DNA of 64,000 nucleotides. Source: Balneola sp. GTDB taxonomy: Bacteria; Bacteroidota; Rhodothermia; Balneolales; Balneolaceae. The DNA is taken from the NCBI GenBank assembly GCA_017643645.1, contig JAEPNB010000009.1:94600-158599 (forward strand), given 5' to 3'. Of the stretch, positions 45,327-54,461 are shown in pieces. Position 1 is the first letter of the stretch, and every line of letters starts with the position of its first letter. Made by a program: the position numbers and the translations under genes. The notes beneath the pieces were generated by a model. The model had not been told where the DNA came from. It worked only from the letters and a program-made list of their open reading frames with translations, and made no database searches.

Positions 45327-47963
45327 ATGCAACGTGTACCTGCACTACTAATTACAACCTTTATCTTTTCGTTCTTTTTTGCATGTTCTTCTGTGAGCGA
45401 ACAACCGTGGACATCATTAGTCCCTTCAGAATCCGGCTTTCTAATTATTCCGAAGGAGAACGTAACCGTTTCTTCCATTTCTGAAACTCGATATGCCTCT
45501 ATTCTGGATGATATTACCAGAAGTTCTGCCCAGCAAGTCTCTAACTTTGATCCGGAAATTCTTTCCAAACTATCGCTTAAAGGTGTAGTTATTTTTCCTT
45601 CAGGATCTACTGAATCAGAATTGATTTGGATCACGAGTTCAAATACTTCAATTGATTCATGGGTACAAAAGTTCTATCAACCTCTGTCTCAAAATTATTA
45701 CACTATAAAAGGACAAACCATTCATAAGATAGAAGCAGAAAACGGAATAACTCTTTATGCTTCACAGGTTCATAGTTGGTTGATATTTTCATCTTCTAGC
45801 CTGGCAATTGAATCATCAATCAGGTCTTATACTGGCGTTGCTCCCTCCATGGAAATCCCTACAGATCCAATTCCGGGACAATTAATAATGAATACTCCGA
45901 GTCTAGACTCCTGGGTTGAACAATTTTTAAATGTAAGCTTAAGACCATCTGTACATAAATCTTTTTCAGGGACAAATTCTGCATCTTTGCAGTTTACCAA
46001 TAGTGGCGATTCTTTAAACTCAACAATTCGCCTTTCAGGTAAAATCACTTTGTCAGATACAGCAAGATCTACTTTAATTCATGCATTATCATCTAAAAGT
46101 GCACCTATTGAATTAGACCGTTTTATTGCAAGTAATGCCGCATCATTTGCGCTGTTCAGATTACCCCCAAAAATCATTCCTCGTAAACCTACCACCAGGC
46201 TTACCGATCTCGATAAATTTCTATTGAGCTCAAACTCAGATTACACAGAAATAGCAAATACTCTTGACCCTGCTTTCGCTGTAGAAACTTTTTCTGAATC
46301 AGGATTGGTTTCAAATGGAGAATATCTCTTTATGAGAAAACTAAAAGATGTCCGTGAATTCCGTAACAAAATGGAAAGCTTAAGCCAAGACAATCTTATT
46401 TCAAAAGTTGGAAATTCATATTTTGCCAGCAGTACAGTTCTTTCGGAACTGATTGGCTCAGAACTCAGCCCTTTTATTGATTTCTACATTTCACTTTCCA
46501 GAGATGTGGTTGTAATCTCAAACAGACGAGGGCTTTCTGAAAGCGTAGAGTCTGATCGCGCCCGAAGGAGAGTTATTTATTACAATGATGATTATTCAAA
46601 TATCAGGAAAGATCTTCCTGCCGAAGTAAGTGGATTCGTATGGGTTGAATCTTCTGAGTTTCAACGATTTTTAGAACCTTATTTGCTTCCGAAAAATGAA
46701 GCGGCCGGTTTGCTGAATCAGTTTGAACTTGCACACATCACAATTCAAAGATTGAACCAATCTTCTATAGATTTTTCTTTAAGCACTAAAAATAAAGAAG
46801 GATCTACCCAGCCTTATCAGGAGCTTTGGGTAACATCACTCTCCAACAGCGACCTCACAGGCACGCCCATTCTCGGCGATATAGTTGGAAGCAGTGCAGA
46901 TGAGATCATTTATGCTACTGAAAATGGAAACGTAGTGGCTGTTGCCGGAGACGGAACAATCGTTCTTCAAACATCAACAAACGGAAGCATTCCCGTTGGC
47001 AGTCCCGTTTTATACGATTGGTATGGTAACGGTCAGCCGGTAATTATGCTAGGAGCAGGTACTAAAATCTTTGCATGGAATCAAAACGGAGCACTTCTTC
47101 CAAAATTTCCTATAGAGCTAAACCAACAAATTACGGCTCCGATTGTTGTAACCGATGTGCGCAGAAACGGAATCCCGGAAGTAATTGCAGCAACTGAAGA
47201 CCGCCTTGTTCATGTAATTGACGGCAGAGGAGAAAATGTTCCGGGTTGGCCCAGAAATGTTAATACATCGATCACATCGAAACCTGTTTTTGCTCAGGTT
47301 GATGGAACTTGGTCTGTTTGGGCTTTTTCACAAAATATTCTTCATAGTTGGTTACGAAACGGAGCCGCTCGTCCCGGATACCCACAATTTATTAATGCCG
47401 GTTTTAACGGATCTCCTTTAATTTATGAGAGCTCTGTTTATGGAGCGGGTTCTGATGGAAATTTTTATTCAATTGGGAAAAATCCAAGTTTCAGTGATTC
47501 TTTGGGGACATTTTCTAAAATGGATTCCATTTCAATAAAGTCTATATATGTAACCAATAATGAACTGCTCTCTGTCGGTGTTTCAGAAAATGTTCTACTT
47601 AAAGATAGTACAGAGTTCTTCAGAGAAGACTTGCTTTTGGCTCAAAGCAGAAACGGTTCTGTTTTCGGATTTAACCTTCTGGGTGAACTCAGGCTAACCG
47701 AAAATCTTGGACAACCGGCTTCTCAGACTTTTCAACCTGTATTGATTGATATAGATTCTGACAAAAATGATAACTTATTAGCTCTTGCAGAATTCGGCCG
47801 TCTTTTTGCATGGGAAGTGTTAACTGGTGATCGGTTTTATGATCTTCCTACTTCAGGAATGCGATATCCTGTGATTACAGATCTGAATGGTGATGGCCGA
47901 AAAGAGCTTATTGCTCAAACAAGGGAAGGTTTACGTTGCTGGACAATTTTGAGGAGTAAGTAA
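45327..47963 (+). CDS. large lipoprotein with C-terminal propeller-like repeats
   Basis: 878 residues. The signal ends FFFAC, so Cys20 is a probable lipidated residue. Residues ~25-500 form an uncharacterised domain rich in Ser with DUF3352-like character (weak). Residues ~515-875 contain repeated beta-propeller-like units (ILGDIVGSSADEIIYATENG, DVRRNGIPEVIAATEDRLVH, DLNGDGRKELIAQTREG), similar to FG-GAP/VCBS or PQQ-like blades. It is divergent from the BatA-N gene across 110 bp. No function can be assigned. Confidence 0.85.
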   Translation: MQRVPALLITTFIFSFFFACSSVSEQPWTSLVPSESGFLIIPKENVTVSSISETRYASILDDITRSSAQQVSNFDPEILSKLSLKGVVIFPSGSTESELIWITSSNTSIDSWVQKFYQPLSQNYYTIKGQTIHKIEAENGITLYASQVHSWLIFSSSSLAIESSIRSYTGVAPSMEIPTDPIPGQLIMNTPSLDSWVEQFLNVSLRPSVHKSFSGTNSASLQFTNSGDSLNSTIRLSGKITLSDTARSTLIHALSSKSAPIELDRFIASNAASFALFRLPPKIIPRKPTTRLTDLDKFLLSSNSDYTEIANTLDPAFAVETFSESGLVSNGEYLFMRKLKDVREFRNKMESLSQDNLISKVGNSYFASSTVLSELIGSELSPFIDFYISLSRDVVVISNRRGLSESVESDRARRRVIYYNDDYSNIRKDLPAEVSGFVWVESSEFQRFLEPYLLPKNEAAGLLNQFELAHITIQRLNQSSIDFSLSTKNKEGSTQPYQELWVTSLSNSDLTGTPILGDIVGSSADEIIYATENGNVVAVAGDGTIVLQTSTNGSIPVGSPVLYDWYGNGQPVIMLGAGTKIFAWNQNGALLPKFPIELNQQITAPIVVTDVRRNGIPEVIAATEDRLVHVIDGRGENVPGWPRNVNTSITSKPVFAQVDGTWSVWAFSQNILHSWLRNGAARPGYPQFINAGFNGSPLIYESSVYGAGSDGNFYSIGKNPSFSDSLGTFSKMDSISIKSIYVTNNELLSVGVSENVLLKDSTEFFREDLLLAQSRNGSVFGFNLLGELRLTENLGQPASQTFQPVLIDIDSDKNDNLLALAEFGRLFAWEVLTGDRFYDLPTSGMRYPVITDLNGDGRKELIAQTREGLRCWTILRSK

Positions 47964-47989
47964 GAATTAAGAATTAAAAATGAAAGATT

Positions 47990-48190
47990 ATGATAGATGT
48001 AGTTGGACAAGTTCTATACTTCTCAAGCCCATTACCTTTCATGTTTTCGTTGTTTTATTTTTGGCGCTTTAAAGAACATTCAAAATCATTCCGATTGTTT
48101 TCAGGAATTACAGTTGGACTATTTAGCTCTTTTCTCTTATTTCTGATTAGTATGGCTATTCTCTTAAGAAATGGAATGGGACCAACTTAA
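47990..48190 (+). CDS. small hypothetical membrane protein
   Basis: 66 residues with two likely transmembrane helices (~8-27 and ~39-60) separated by a basic loop (RFKEHSKSFR). It lies 26 bp after the large lipoprotein gene. It has no recognised family, and coding status is plausible rather than certain. Confidence 0.5.
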   Translation: MIDVVGQVLYFSSPLPFMFSLFYFWRFKEHSKSFRLFSGITVGLFSSFLLFLISMAILLRNGMGPT

Positions 48191-48220
48191 AGTTTTAATT
48201 CTGCATTCTTAATTCTGCCG

Positions 48221-49120
48221 TCAGGCAAGAATATCAGCAAGTGCTTCTTCAAGTTCTTCATATCTGAATTCGAAGCCATGAACCTGTAGTTGTTTAGGTT
48301 GCATTCTTATGCTCCCTGTGATTGGTTGAGCGGCTTCACCAAAAGCTAGTTCCAACGCAAATTTAGGGACTCTGAAAAAAGAAGGTCTGTTCATTACATC
48401 TCCCAGTGTAGCCGCAACTTCATTCATTGTTGCCGGATTTGGTGAGCAAACATTATATGCTCCCACCAACTCTTCTTTTTCAACCGGGAATATCAACGCG
48501 TTCACTAAATCAGATCGGTGAATCCAACTCATATATTGTTTGCCGTCGCCAATGGGGCCTCCTACAAAAAACCTAAACGGAGGAATCATTTTTTCTAAAG
48601 CTCCGCCACCATCTTCAAATACTATACCGATCCGTGGATTGACTACACGAACACCGAATTCTTTAGCTTTTTGAGATTCTTTTTCCCAATCCACACAAAC
48701 ATTTGCTAAAAAATCATCCGCAGCTTTCTGCTCTTCCGTAAGAATAGAATCTCCCTGATCGCCATAGATACCTGAAGCGGAAGCAGAGATAAAAACGGAT
48801 GGCTTATTTTCTGCTTTCTCCATTGCTTCAACTAAAGAACGAGTCGAATCAATTCTACTGTCATATATTCGTTTTTTTACGTCTTCATTCCAACGTTGAC
48901 CAAAAATATTCTCGCCTGCTAAATTGATCACGACATCTGTGTTGTCCATCACCTTTACAAGATCATCATCCCAGCTTATGAAACTCTGATTGGAAGCAGA
49001 TTCATCTTCGTATTTTTTAGGACTCCTGGTAATAATAACCAGATTATTTCCTTTTCTAAGAAGTTTTTCCCGAAGCTCCTGTCCAATAAAACCTGTTCCC
49101 CCGGTTATCAGAAAATTCAT
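48221..49120 (-). CDS. TIGR01777-type SDR epimerase (YfcH/SDR39U1-like)
   Basis: 299 residues. N-terminal Rossmann motif ITGGTGFIGQEL, then VVINLAGENIFGQRW, SASASGIYGDQGD, a YMSWIHRSDLV segment, and the C-terminal DUF1731-like tail (QPKQLQVHGFEFRY). Family members bind NADP; the substrate is not established. It overlaps the upstream fatty-acid hydroxylase-like gene by 4 bp. Confidence 0.93.
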   Translation of the reverse strand: MNFLITGGTGFIGQELREKLLRKGNNLVIITRSPKKYEDESASNQSFISWDDDLVKVMDNTDVVINLAGENIFGQRWNEDVKKRIYDSRIDSTRSLVEAMEKAENKPSVFISASASGIYGDQGDSILTEEQKAADDFLANVCVDWEKESQKAKEFGVRVVNPRIGIVFEDGGGALEKMIPPFRFFVGGPIGDGKQYMSWIHRSDLVNALIFPVEKEELVGAYNVCSPNPATMNEVAATLGDVMNRPSFFRVPKFALELAFGEAAQPITGSIRMQPKQLQVHGFEFRYEELEEALADILA

Positions 49121-49746
49121 TTTTCGTCCTTATCAAAACCCGTATTAAATATTTTATCCCAAAAAGGCATGCTTACTCCAAAACCGTGGTGTTCATCTTT
49201 ATAGTGATGAAGAAGGTGATGCTTTTTGATACTTTGAAAGTATTTATTTTTAAAATTGAAATGATGAAGCGCATAATGTCCAACATCATAAAAAAGATAT
49301 CCCAGTACAAATCCCGAAAAGATTGAGAAATGATTTCCATAGCCAAATATGATTTCGAAAAGCAGATACATTACCGCATAAAGAGGAATACTTACAACGG
49401 GAGGCATCACTAATCGAAATGAATCATTAGGGTAATCGTGATGAACACCATGAAATGTGAACAGCACCTTTTCTCCAAATTCCGTTTTTGGCTCATAGTG
49501 AAATACGAAACGATGTACCAGATATTCAAACATTGACCACAGTATGAAACCGGCTATAAATAAACCTATGAAAAACCAACCCGTTCCATGACCCTCTCTA
49601 AAAAAAAGAAAAGACAAGTAAATAATCGCCGGTATATAGAGAATCAGAGGAAACGTAAAGTGAGCTTTAGTCAAAGCGTTTAGAAAACGGTTCTCAAACA
49701 TTTTCTCTGACTTGTCTTTATTTGAAACGAACTTTTGAGACATCAA
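49117..49746 (-). CDS. sterol desaturase/fatty-acid hydroxylase superfamily protein
   Basis: 209-residue membrane di-iron enzyme candidate. Four transmembrane segments and the histidine clusters of the family are visible: HRFVFH (~78), HGVHHDYP (~99), HYALHHF (~157) and HHLLHHYKDEHHG (~175). The arrangement resembles FA2H-like fatty-acid 2-hydroxylases, so lipid hydroxylation is likely but the substrate is unknown. It is coupled to the SDR gene by a 4-bp overlap. Confidence 0.9.
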   Translation of the reverse strand: MMSQKFVSNKDKSEKMFENRFLNALTKAHFTFPLILYIPAIIYLSFLFFREGHGTGWFFIGLFIAGFILWSMFEYLVHRFVFHYEPKTEFGEKVLFTFHGVHHDYPNDSFRLVMPPVVSIPLYAVMYLLFEIIFGYGNHFSIFSGFVLGYLFYDVGHYALHHFNFKNKYFQSIKKHHLLHHYKDEHHGFGVSMPFWDKIFNTGFDKDEK

Positions 49747-49804
49747 CTAATTAACTACTGTTTATAATTACTGATAATATACTAATAACAATAACTAGTT
49801 TTGG

Positions 49805-50872
49805 TTAAGTTCCTTCAGTTCCCAGAGTTCTTATACCAATGCCCGTAATTTCAGGTGGTATAACTTCCGCGTTTGCATTCAGTTTTAAACCTGAATAAGG
49901 ATCATTAGATATCAACAGGTTGCCATCAAGATCTGCATACTCACTAAATAACGAAAGGATTCCCCCGGCTGTTATTGCTACAGAACTTTCGATCATACAA
50001 CCGATCATTACTTCCAATCCAAGTTTGTGAGCCTCTTCTATCGTTCTTTTTGCTTTAACAAGACTGCCTATTTTCATCAGTTTAATGTTAATGATATCAA
50101 ACGTCTCGGCTATTTCGTTCAAGTTCTCTGAACCGGTAAAACTTTCGTCCGCACATAGAGGAAGCTCTGAAAGTCTTTTCAATTCTTTAAGCTCTGATTT
50201 CATCGAAGCATGCATAGGTTGTTCTACAATTTCGACGTTTTGAGATCGTAAGAACTCAATTTCTTTCAGCGCTTGCTCCACCGTTTTCCATCCTTCATTG
50301 GCATCAACTCTGAGCGGCTTGTCGGTAACCTGCCTGATACCTTCGATGATCTCTCTGTCCTTTTCTGTACCTAATTTGATTTTATACAGCGGATATTGTT
50401 CTGCTGCTTTTATTTTTTTTTGGATGACAGGAATCTCATCCAACCCAATTGTATAGGAAGAAACCGGACCAATATTTGACTCCGCTCCCCATAATTTCCA
50501 CAGTGGTTGGTTTTGAGATTTTGCCCACCAGTCGAGCCAGGCCATTTCTATGGCTACCTTTGCTGACTGGGGAATCTTGATAGAATGGAGTGATTTAAGC
50601 TTCGTGGAAGCCGAGCCTATAAATACTTCCAGCTCTTCTGGAGAGCTTACCTGATGGAGTTCCTCAAAAGGGAATTTTTCAAAGAAACGGATGACAGTCT
50701 CCGAAGTTTCTTCATAACGAGTATTCGGACCCGCTTCTCCAACTCCTTTTTTACCCTCTCTTTCTAACGTCAAAAAGACATTTTGCACAGAGACTTTAGA
50801 TCCACGAGCTATAGTAAAGACATCTTTAAGTTTTAGCTCTTTAGTTTCCCAGTGTGCACTAAAGTGTGACAT
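49805..50872 (-). CDS. dipeptide epimerase (L-Ala-D/L-Glu epimerase type)
   Basis: 355-residue enolase-superfamily enzyme. The first catalytic lysine pair is KIK (Lys164, Lys166), metal ligands are Asp190 (RVDANEGW), Glu217 (VEQP) and Asp242 (CADES), and the second lysine region is NIKLMKIGS (Lys264/Lys267). The DLDGNLLISNDPYSG tail matches muconate-lactonising/AEE proteins. It probably recycles cell-wall peptides (L-Ala-D-Glu). The start overlaps cdsA by 14 bp. Confidence 0.9.
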   Translation of the reverse strand: MSHFSAHWETKELKLKDVFTIARGSKVSVQNVFLTLEREGKKGVGEAGPNTRYEETSETVIRFFEKFPFEELHQVSSPEELEVFIGSASTKLKSLHSIKIPQSAKVAIEMAWLDWWAKSQNQPLWKLWGAESNIGPVSSYTIGLDEIPVIQKKIKAAEQYPLYKIKLGTEKDREIIEGIRQVTDKPLRVDANEGWKTVEQALKEIEFLRSQNVEIVEQPMHASMKSELKELKRLSELPLCADESFTGSENLNEIAETFDIINIKLMKIGSLVKAKRTIEEAHKLGLEVMIGCMIESSVAITAGGILSLFSEYADLDGNLLISNDPYSGLKLNANAEVIPPEITGIGIRTLGTEGT

Positions 50873-51680
50873 ATCCCCATTCCTGCATAAAAATTAAATA
50901 CATATACATTGCACAAGACGCCGGAATCAAAGCATCAAAACGATCAAAAAAGCCACCGTGGCCGGGGAGTAAATTTGAAGAATCTTTAACTTCAGCCTTC
51001 CGTTTTATCTTACTTTCTATCAGGTCACCAATCGGTCCAAATATTCCTATCAGAAAGATCAGCGGAAGTCCGTTCAACATGGTAATAGGAGAAACAAACG
51101 GAAGTGTATATATCGAAACGGCTAACCCAACTCCACACCCAACAAAACCGAACAGGAATCCTTCCACTGTTTTCTTTGGGCTGATTTCCGGAGCTAATGG
51201 TCTTTTTCCAAAATTCTTTCCTCCAAAATATGCGAAAATATCTCCACCCCAGATCATAAGAACCAAAGTGAGTGCAAGTGCAAAACCTTGCTCATTTGTT
51301 CCCATACTCCTTATCAGCATCAAACATAAAAACCCAAGAGGAGCATAGATTCCTGCAAAAAAGCCTGCTGTTAAATTATTGAGTGCTTCCGGTTTTGTAT
51401 TGAAGGTTTGAACGGCTACAAAGACCAAAAAGAGTCCCAGACCTGTCTCGAAAGCAAACGGTAAATAAGGGAACAGCATTATATACAAACCGATCACCAA
51501 TGAGAAAACCAGTTCAACCGGAGTTCCGGCTTTCTTCAGAAGTTTAACCATTTCAAACTGAGTGAAAAGGCCGATTGTTATGATTATCAGATCGAAAGTC
51601 CAGCTTTCGTACCACATAACAGACAGAAATAGAATACCTGCCGGAACAGCAAACAATACTCTTTTCAGGAGTTCATTCAA
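50859..51680 (-). CDS. cdsA: phosphatidate cytidylyltransferase
   Basis: 273-residue inner-membrane enzyme making CDP-diacylglycerol for phospholipids. About eight helices; the family signature near the C terminus reads SKIKRKAEVKDSS...LPGHGGFFDRFDAL, with the conserved Lys-Arg, Lys-Asp and HGG-x2-DR-x-D residues. It overlaps the DUF2007 gene by 4 bp upstream and the epimerase by 14 bp downstream. Confidence 0.97.
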   Translation of the reverse strand: MNELLKRVLFAVPAGILFLSVMWYESWTFDLIIITIGLFTQFEMVKLLKKAGTPVELVFSLVIGLYIMLFPYLPFAFETGLGLFLVFVAVQTFNTKPEALNNLTAGFFAGIYAPLGFLCLMLIRSMGTNEQGFALALTLVLMIWGGDIFAYFGGKNFGKRPLAPEISPKKTVEGFLFGFVGCGVGLAVSIYTLPFVSPITMLNGLPLIFLIGIFGPIGDLIESKIKRKAEVKDSSNLLPGHGGFFDRFDALIPASCAMYMYLIFMQEWGYVTL

Positions 51681-51946
51681 GAATCTTCTCCTTCCTCTTC
51701 ATTAGCTTTATCAAGTTCTTCTAAGGCTTTTCTGGCTTCTTCTTCAAACTCATCAGGCACGTAGAGATAGGCGAAAGACATATCTCCCACGCTTAAACTA
51801 TATGAGGAATCTTGTTTGGATAAAATATTGGAAGGAATTTTTAAACTGGACAAATAACTTTTGGCTAACTCTACTTCCAATTTGGTACTGCGTTCTAATA
51901 CACAAACCCAGTTTTCGATATCATTTGGCTTCGGATTACTAAACAT
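51677..51946 (-). CDS. DUF2007 (GlnB-like) small protein
   Basis: 89 residues. WVCVLERSTKLEVELAKSYL and AYLYVPDEFEEEARKAL match DUF2007, a small GlnB-like fold called putative signal-transducing protein; its function is unknown. The acidic C terminus (DKANEEEGEDS) is unusual. It overlaps both neighbours (CPBP gene by 8 bp, cdsA by 4 bp). Confidence 0.87.
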   Translation of the reverse strand: MFSNPKPNDIENWVCVLERSTKLEVELAKSYLSSLKIPSNILSKQDSSYSLSVGDMSFAYLYVPDEFEEEARKALEELDKANEEEGEDS

Positions 51947-52898
51947 GTTCTGCCTTCGGGTTAATTTCTGATCGGTATTTCTTTAATAAATATAAAACAC
52001 CCGGAGTAACTATAAAACTTAATCCTATTAATAACCAAGGCATCTCGGAATCGGGTGATGGAGTACTTTCTAATATTTCGGGATTTAAGCCGGCAGCAAG
52101 TACAATTCCACCATTATTAATTAAGTGTCCAAGCATAGCAGGATATAAACTATCTGATGTCCACGTCACGTAAGCCAACAACGCCCCTAAGAACATTCTT
52201 GGAAGTAAACCTGTTATATCCAGATGGAACATCGAAAAGACCAAACTGGTAACTAAAATAGTAGTTATCAATTTCGTGGATTTCTCGAAAGCTCTGAACA
52301 TATATCCACGAAATAATAATTCTTCACAAATTGCAGGGGTGATACCTATAAATAAAAACCCTAAAACAATCCCATTTTCTGAGCTTAATAATTTTCCGAT
52401 CACTTCAGCTGATTGATCAGCTATTTGCTTCATAAAATCGCTAACAGGAACGAAGGAGTTTATCCAGCCTAAAAACAGTACAATTGGGAAAGCTACGATA
52501 AACAGCACTGCAGTTAACCCCATTTGTTGTATGAAATTTTCTCCTGTCTGAAGTCTCAAAAAACCTTTATTGGCTTTTACTTTTCTATGAAGTTTAAGTC
52601 CGATTAAAGAGCCTCCTGCTATCATAGTGAACTGAGCCACTGTATTAGCAAGCATCAACAGGTCTGCCCTTTCAGTAAGAGAATCCATAATTGCGGTAGG
52701 GTCGGTAAGATTTTCCGCAGTGCTGAAGATCAAAATAAGTTGAAGAATCCCGCCAAAAACCTGAAAAGCAATTGCCGCTACTAAAACCCACATAAGCGCC
52801 ATTGCCCAGTGAGTAAATCCATTACGCTCTACCCAGGGTTCGATGTTTTGCTCGTATAAGGTGTGATTATCTGCAGATGAAATATTATCGGAGGTCAT
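51939..52898 (-). CDS. CPBP-family intramembrane glutamic endopeptidase
   Basis: 319 residues with about eight transmembrane helices. Catalytic motifs of the CAAX/ABI family: Glu192-Glu193-x3-Arg197 in CEELLFRG, FxxxH with His225 (FSMFH), and His258 in LGHLINN. It is probably a membrane protease; the substrate is unknown. It overlaps the DUF2007 gene by 8 bp and is preceded by an intergenic palindrome. Confidence 0.93.
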   Translation of the reverse strand: MTSDNISSADNHTLYEQNIEPWVERNGFTHWAMALMWVLVAAIAFQVFGGILQLILIFSTAENLTDPTAIMDSLTERADLLMLANTVAQFTMIAGGSLIGLKLHRKVKANKGFLRLQTGENFIQQMGLTAVLFIVAFPIVLFLGWINSFVPVSDFMKQIADQSAEVIGKLLSSENGIVLGFLFIGITPAICEELLFRGYMFRAFEKSTKLITTILVTSLVFSMFHLDITGLLPRMFLGALLAYVTWTSDSLYPAMLGHLINNGGIVLAAGLNPEILESTPSPDSEMPWLLIGLSFIVTPGVLYLLKKYRSEINPKAEHV

Positions 52899-52920
52899 TT
52901 ATTAAGGTCAGTTTAAAATA

Positions 52921-52956
52921 ATAACTCTGTCAGGATCACAATCCCGACAGAGTTAT
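52921..52956. repeat. REP-like palindrome, AACTC-TCAGG family (copy 2)
   Basis: ATAACTCTGTCAGGAT and ATCCCGACAGAGTTAT pair with one mismatch around CACA. Arms are the same family as 15051-15084 (AACTCnnTCAGG). It lies in the 82-bp gap between the DUF4199 and CPBP genes. Confidence 0.8.
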
Positions 52957-52980
52957 ATAGATGTACTAATAAGATTGAAT

Positions 52981-53544
52981 TTACTCTTCTTCAGAAGCAA
53001 ATATTTTTGCTCCGACCATACCGGAAAGAAGGTTAACGAAACCAAGGACACCTGCATTAATAGCAATGCCTTTTAGAATACCACCCATGCTGGACTGGTC
53101 TTCAAAACCTTCTTCCATGCTGGTTATGATCTCATCTTTTTGCGCCTCAGGAATCTGGTCGTTCATTTCAAAAGCTCCAATCATGGTGTCGGCAAACCTC
53201 TCCATTAAAGACGGATCAACTAAGTTCCAAATCTGACCAATAATACCACCAACCACAGCAGCAATAATTCCAGTAAAAAGACCAATTTGCGCACCAGTTC
53301 CAATTGGGAAGGTGATATCAAAAGCTTTAGCGTAGCTTCTAGTTGCCAAAATACCACCAATAAGCCCGATAAGACAGGTTATCGGGATGGTAAGTCCTGA
53401 TATCATCATAACCCCCATTGACGGTTCAGAACCGGCAACGTAATATACCAAGCCTAATCCAACAACTGTTGTTACAACCGCTACAATAATCGCAGCTTGA
53501 ATAACTGATGGCCAATAACTTGGCTTCATTTCTTCATTTTCCAT
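52981..53544 (-). CDS. DUF4199 membrane protein
   Basis: 187 residues. Four transmembrane helices (~13-33, ~44-62, ~84-104, ~155-178) separated by an acidic amphipathic segment (~113-148) match DUF4199, a Bacteroidota-type family of unknown function. It begins 1 bp after the DUF2085 gene in the accA operon. Confidence 0.85.
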   Translation of the reverse strand: MENEEMKPSYWPSVIQAAIIVAVVTTVVGLGLVYYVAGSEPSMGVMMISGLTIPITCLIGLIGGILATRSYAKAFDITFPIGTGAQIGLFTGIIAAVVGGIIGQIWNLVDPSLMERFADTMIGAFEMNDQIPEAQKDEIITSMEEGFEDQSSMGGILKGIAINAGVLGFVNLLSGMVGAKIFASEEE

Positions 53545-53545
53545 T

Positions 53546-54022
53546 TTAATCCTCTGTATTTAGTTTTTTAAAAAATTCGTTAGAAAGTAAAATTGCCGAG
53601 CTTAGCCCAAATAAAGATCCGAGCAGGAATCTCGACTCGTTTGTATTCGTCCAGAATTCAAATTGGTTTCCCAAAACATCAATAAAATTTAAAATAATAG
53701 TACCAATCAAGAATCTGAAATAATATCTGAACTTTACTTTTTTAATTAGTACCAAAAAAGGCATTAAAATTACACCTGTAAAGAAGGCTCCATAAATTCC
53801 TATACATCGTGCACAGACCGCCATCTGACTATTATTCAAAGTAAATGAGCGTAACGGATCCTGATGGCATAAAAAATGAAATGCTTCAAATTGAAAACTT
53901 ACATAAGGTATTGAGGGGTTTCCGAACAATCCCGGGCCTAGAGCTATAATTACAAGAAAAAAGCTTCCAACAAAAACTATTGTATACAATGCTCGATTTT
54001 GGAATTCGAGTCCTAAATTCAT
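53546..54022 (-). CDS. DUF2085 membrane protein
   Basis: 158 residues. The family signature FHFLCHQDPLRSFTL followed by MAVCARCIGIYGAFFTG (with its two Cys of the CARC motif) is present in the middle, and three to four helices surround it. Its function is unknown. It lies 1 bp after the thioesterase gene. Confidence 0.88.
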   Translation of the reverse strand: MNLGLEFQNRALYTIVFVGSFFLVIIALGPGLFGNPSIPYVSFQFEAFHFLCHQDPLRSFTLNNSQMAVCARCIGIYGAFFTGVILMPFLVLIKKVKFRYYFRFLIGTIILNFIDVLGNQFEFWTNTNESRFLLGSLFGLSSAILLSNEFFKKLNTED

Positions 54023-54023
54023 T

Positions 54024-54461
54024 TCAAATATGCTTGGTGATCTTATTCAGAAATTCATCCGGAGCTCTGCAAGGTCTGCGTGATTCTGAATCCATAAAAC
54101 ACAACGAAACCTCACCCAACACGTGCGGGGTTTGCTGATCCTGAGTAAGCACTTCGTAAAATGTTTGCAGCCGGACTTGCGGAATATCAAATACCATCAC
54201 TTTGATCTCCATTTCTACATCGTAGTGAACAGGAATTTTGTATTCCAGTTCTGAATGTATGACCGGGAGCATTACTCCATTTTCTTCCAACTCGCGGTAT
54301 GAGAGTCCGAAACTACGGATCATTTCTGTACGGGCTACTTCAAAATATTCCAGATATCGCCCGTAATAAACATAACCCATCTTATCTGTTTCGCCGTAAC
54401 GGCTTCTCAAGGTATGAGTGTATTCGATGAGGGGTTTTTTATCCGGAAATGAAATGGGCAC
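54024..54461 (-). CDS. 4HBT-family acyl-CoA thioesterase
   Basis: 145-residue hot-dog fold thioesterase. The 4HBT motif RYGETDKMGYVYYGRYLEYFE (with Asp of the active site) lies at ~19-39, with the typical MIRSFGLSYRELEENG helix. YbgC-like. It overlaps accA by 1 bp, so a role in fatty acyl-CoA handling next to malonyl-CoA synthesis is plausible. Confidence 0.93.
   Translation of the reverse strand: MPISFPDKKPLIEYTHTLRSRYGETDKMGYVYYGRYLEYFEVARTEMIRSFGLSYRELEENGVMLPVIHSELEYKIPVHYDVEMEIKVMVFDIPQVRLQTFYEVLTQDQQTPHVLGEVSLCFMDSESRRPCRAPDEFLNKITKHI

Noticed and set aside
45293..45634. 113-codon minus-strand frame at the start of the 878-residue lipoprotein gene
   Set aside because: Overlaps a better-supported gene with a signal peptide.
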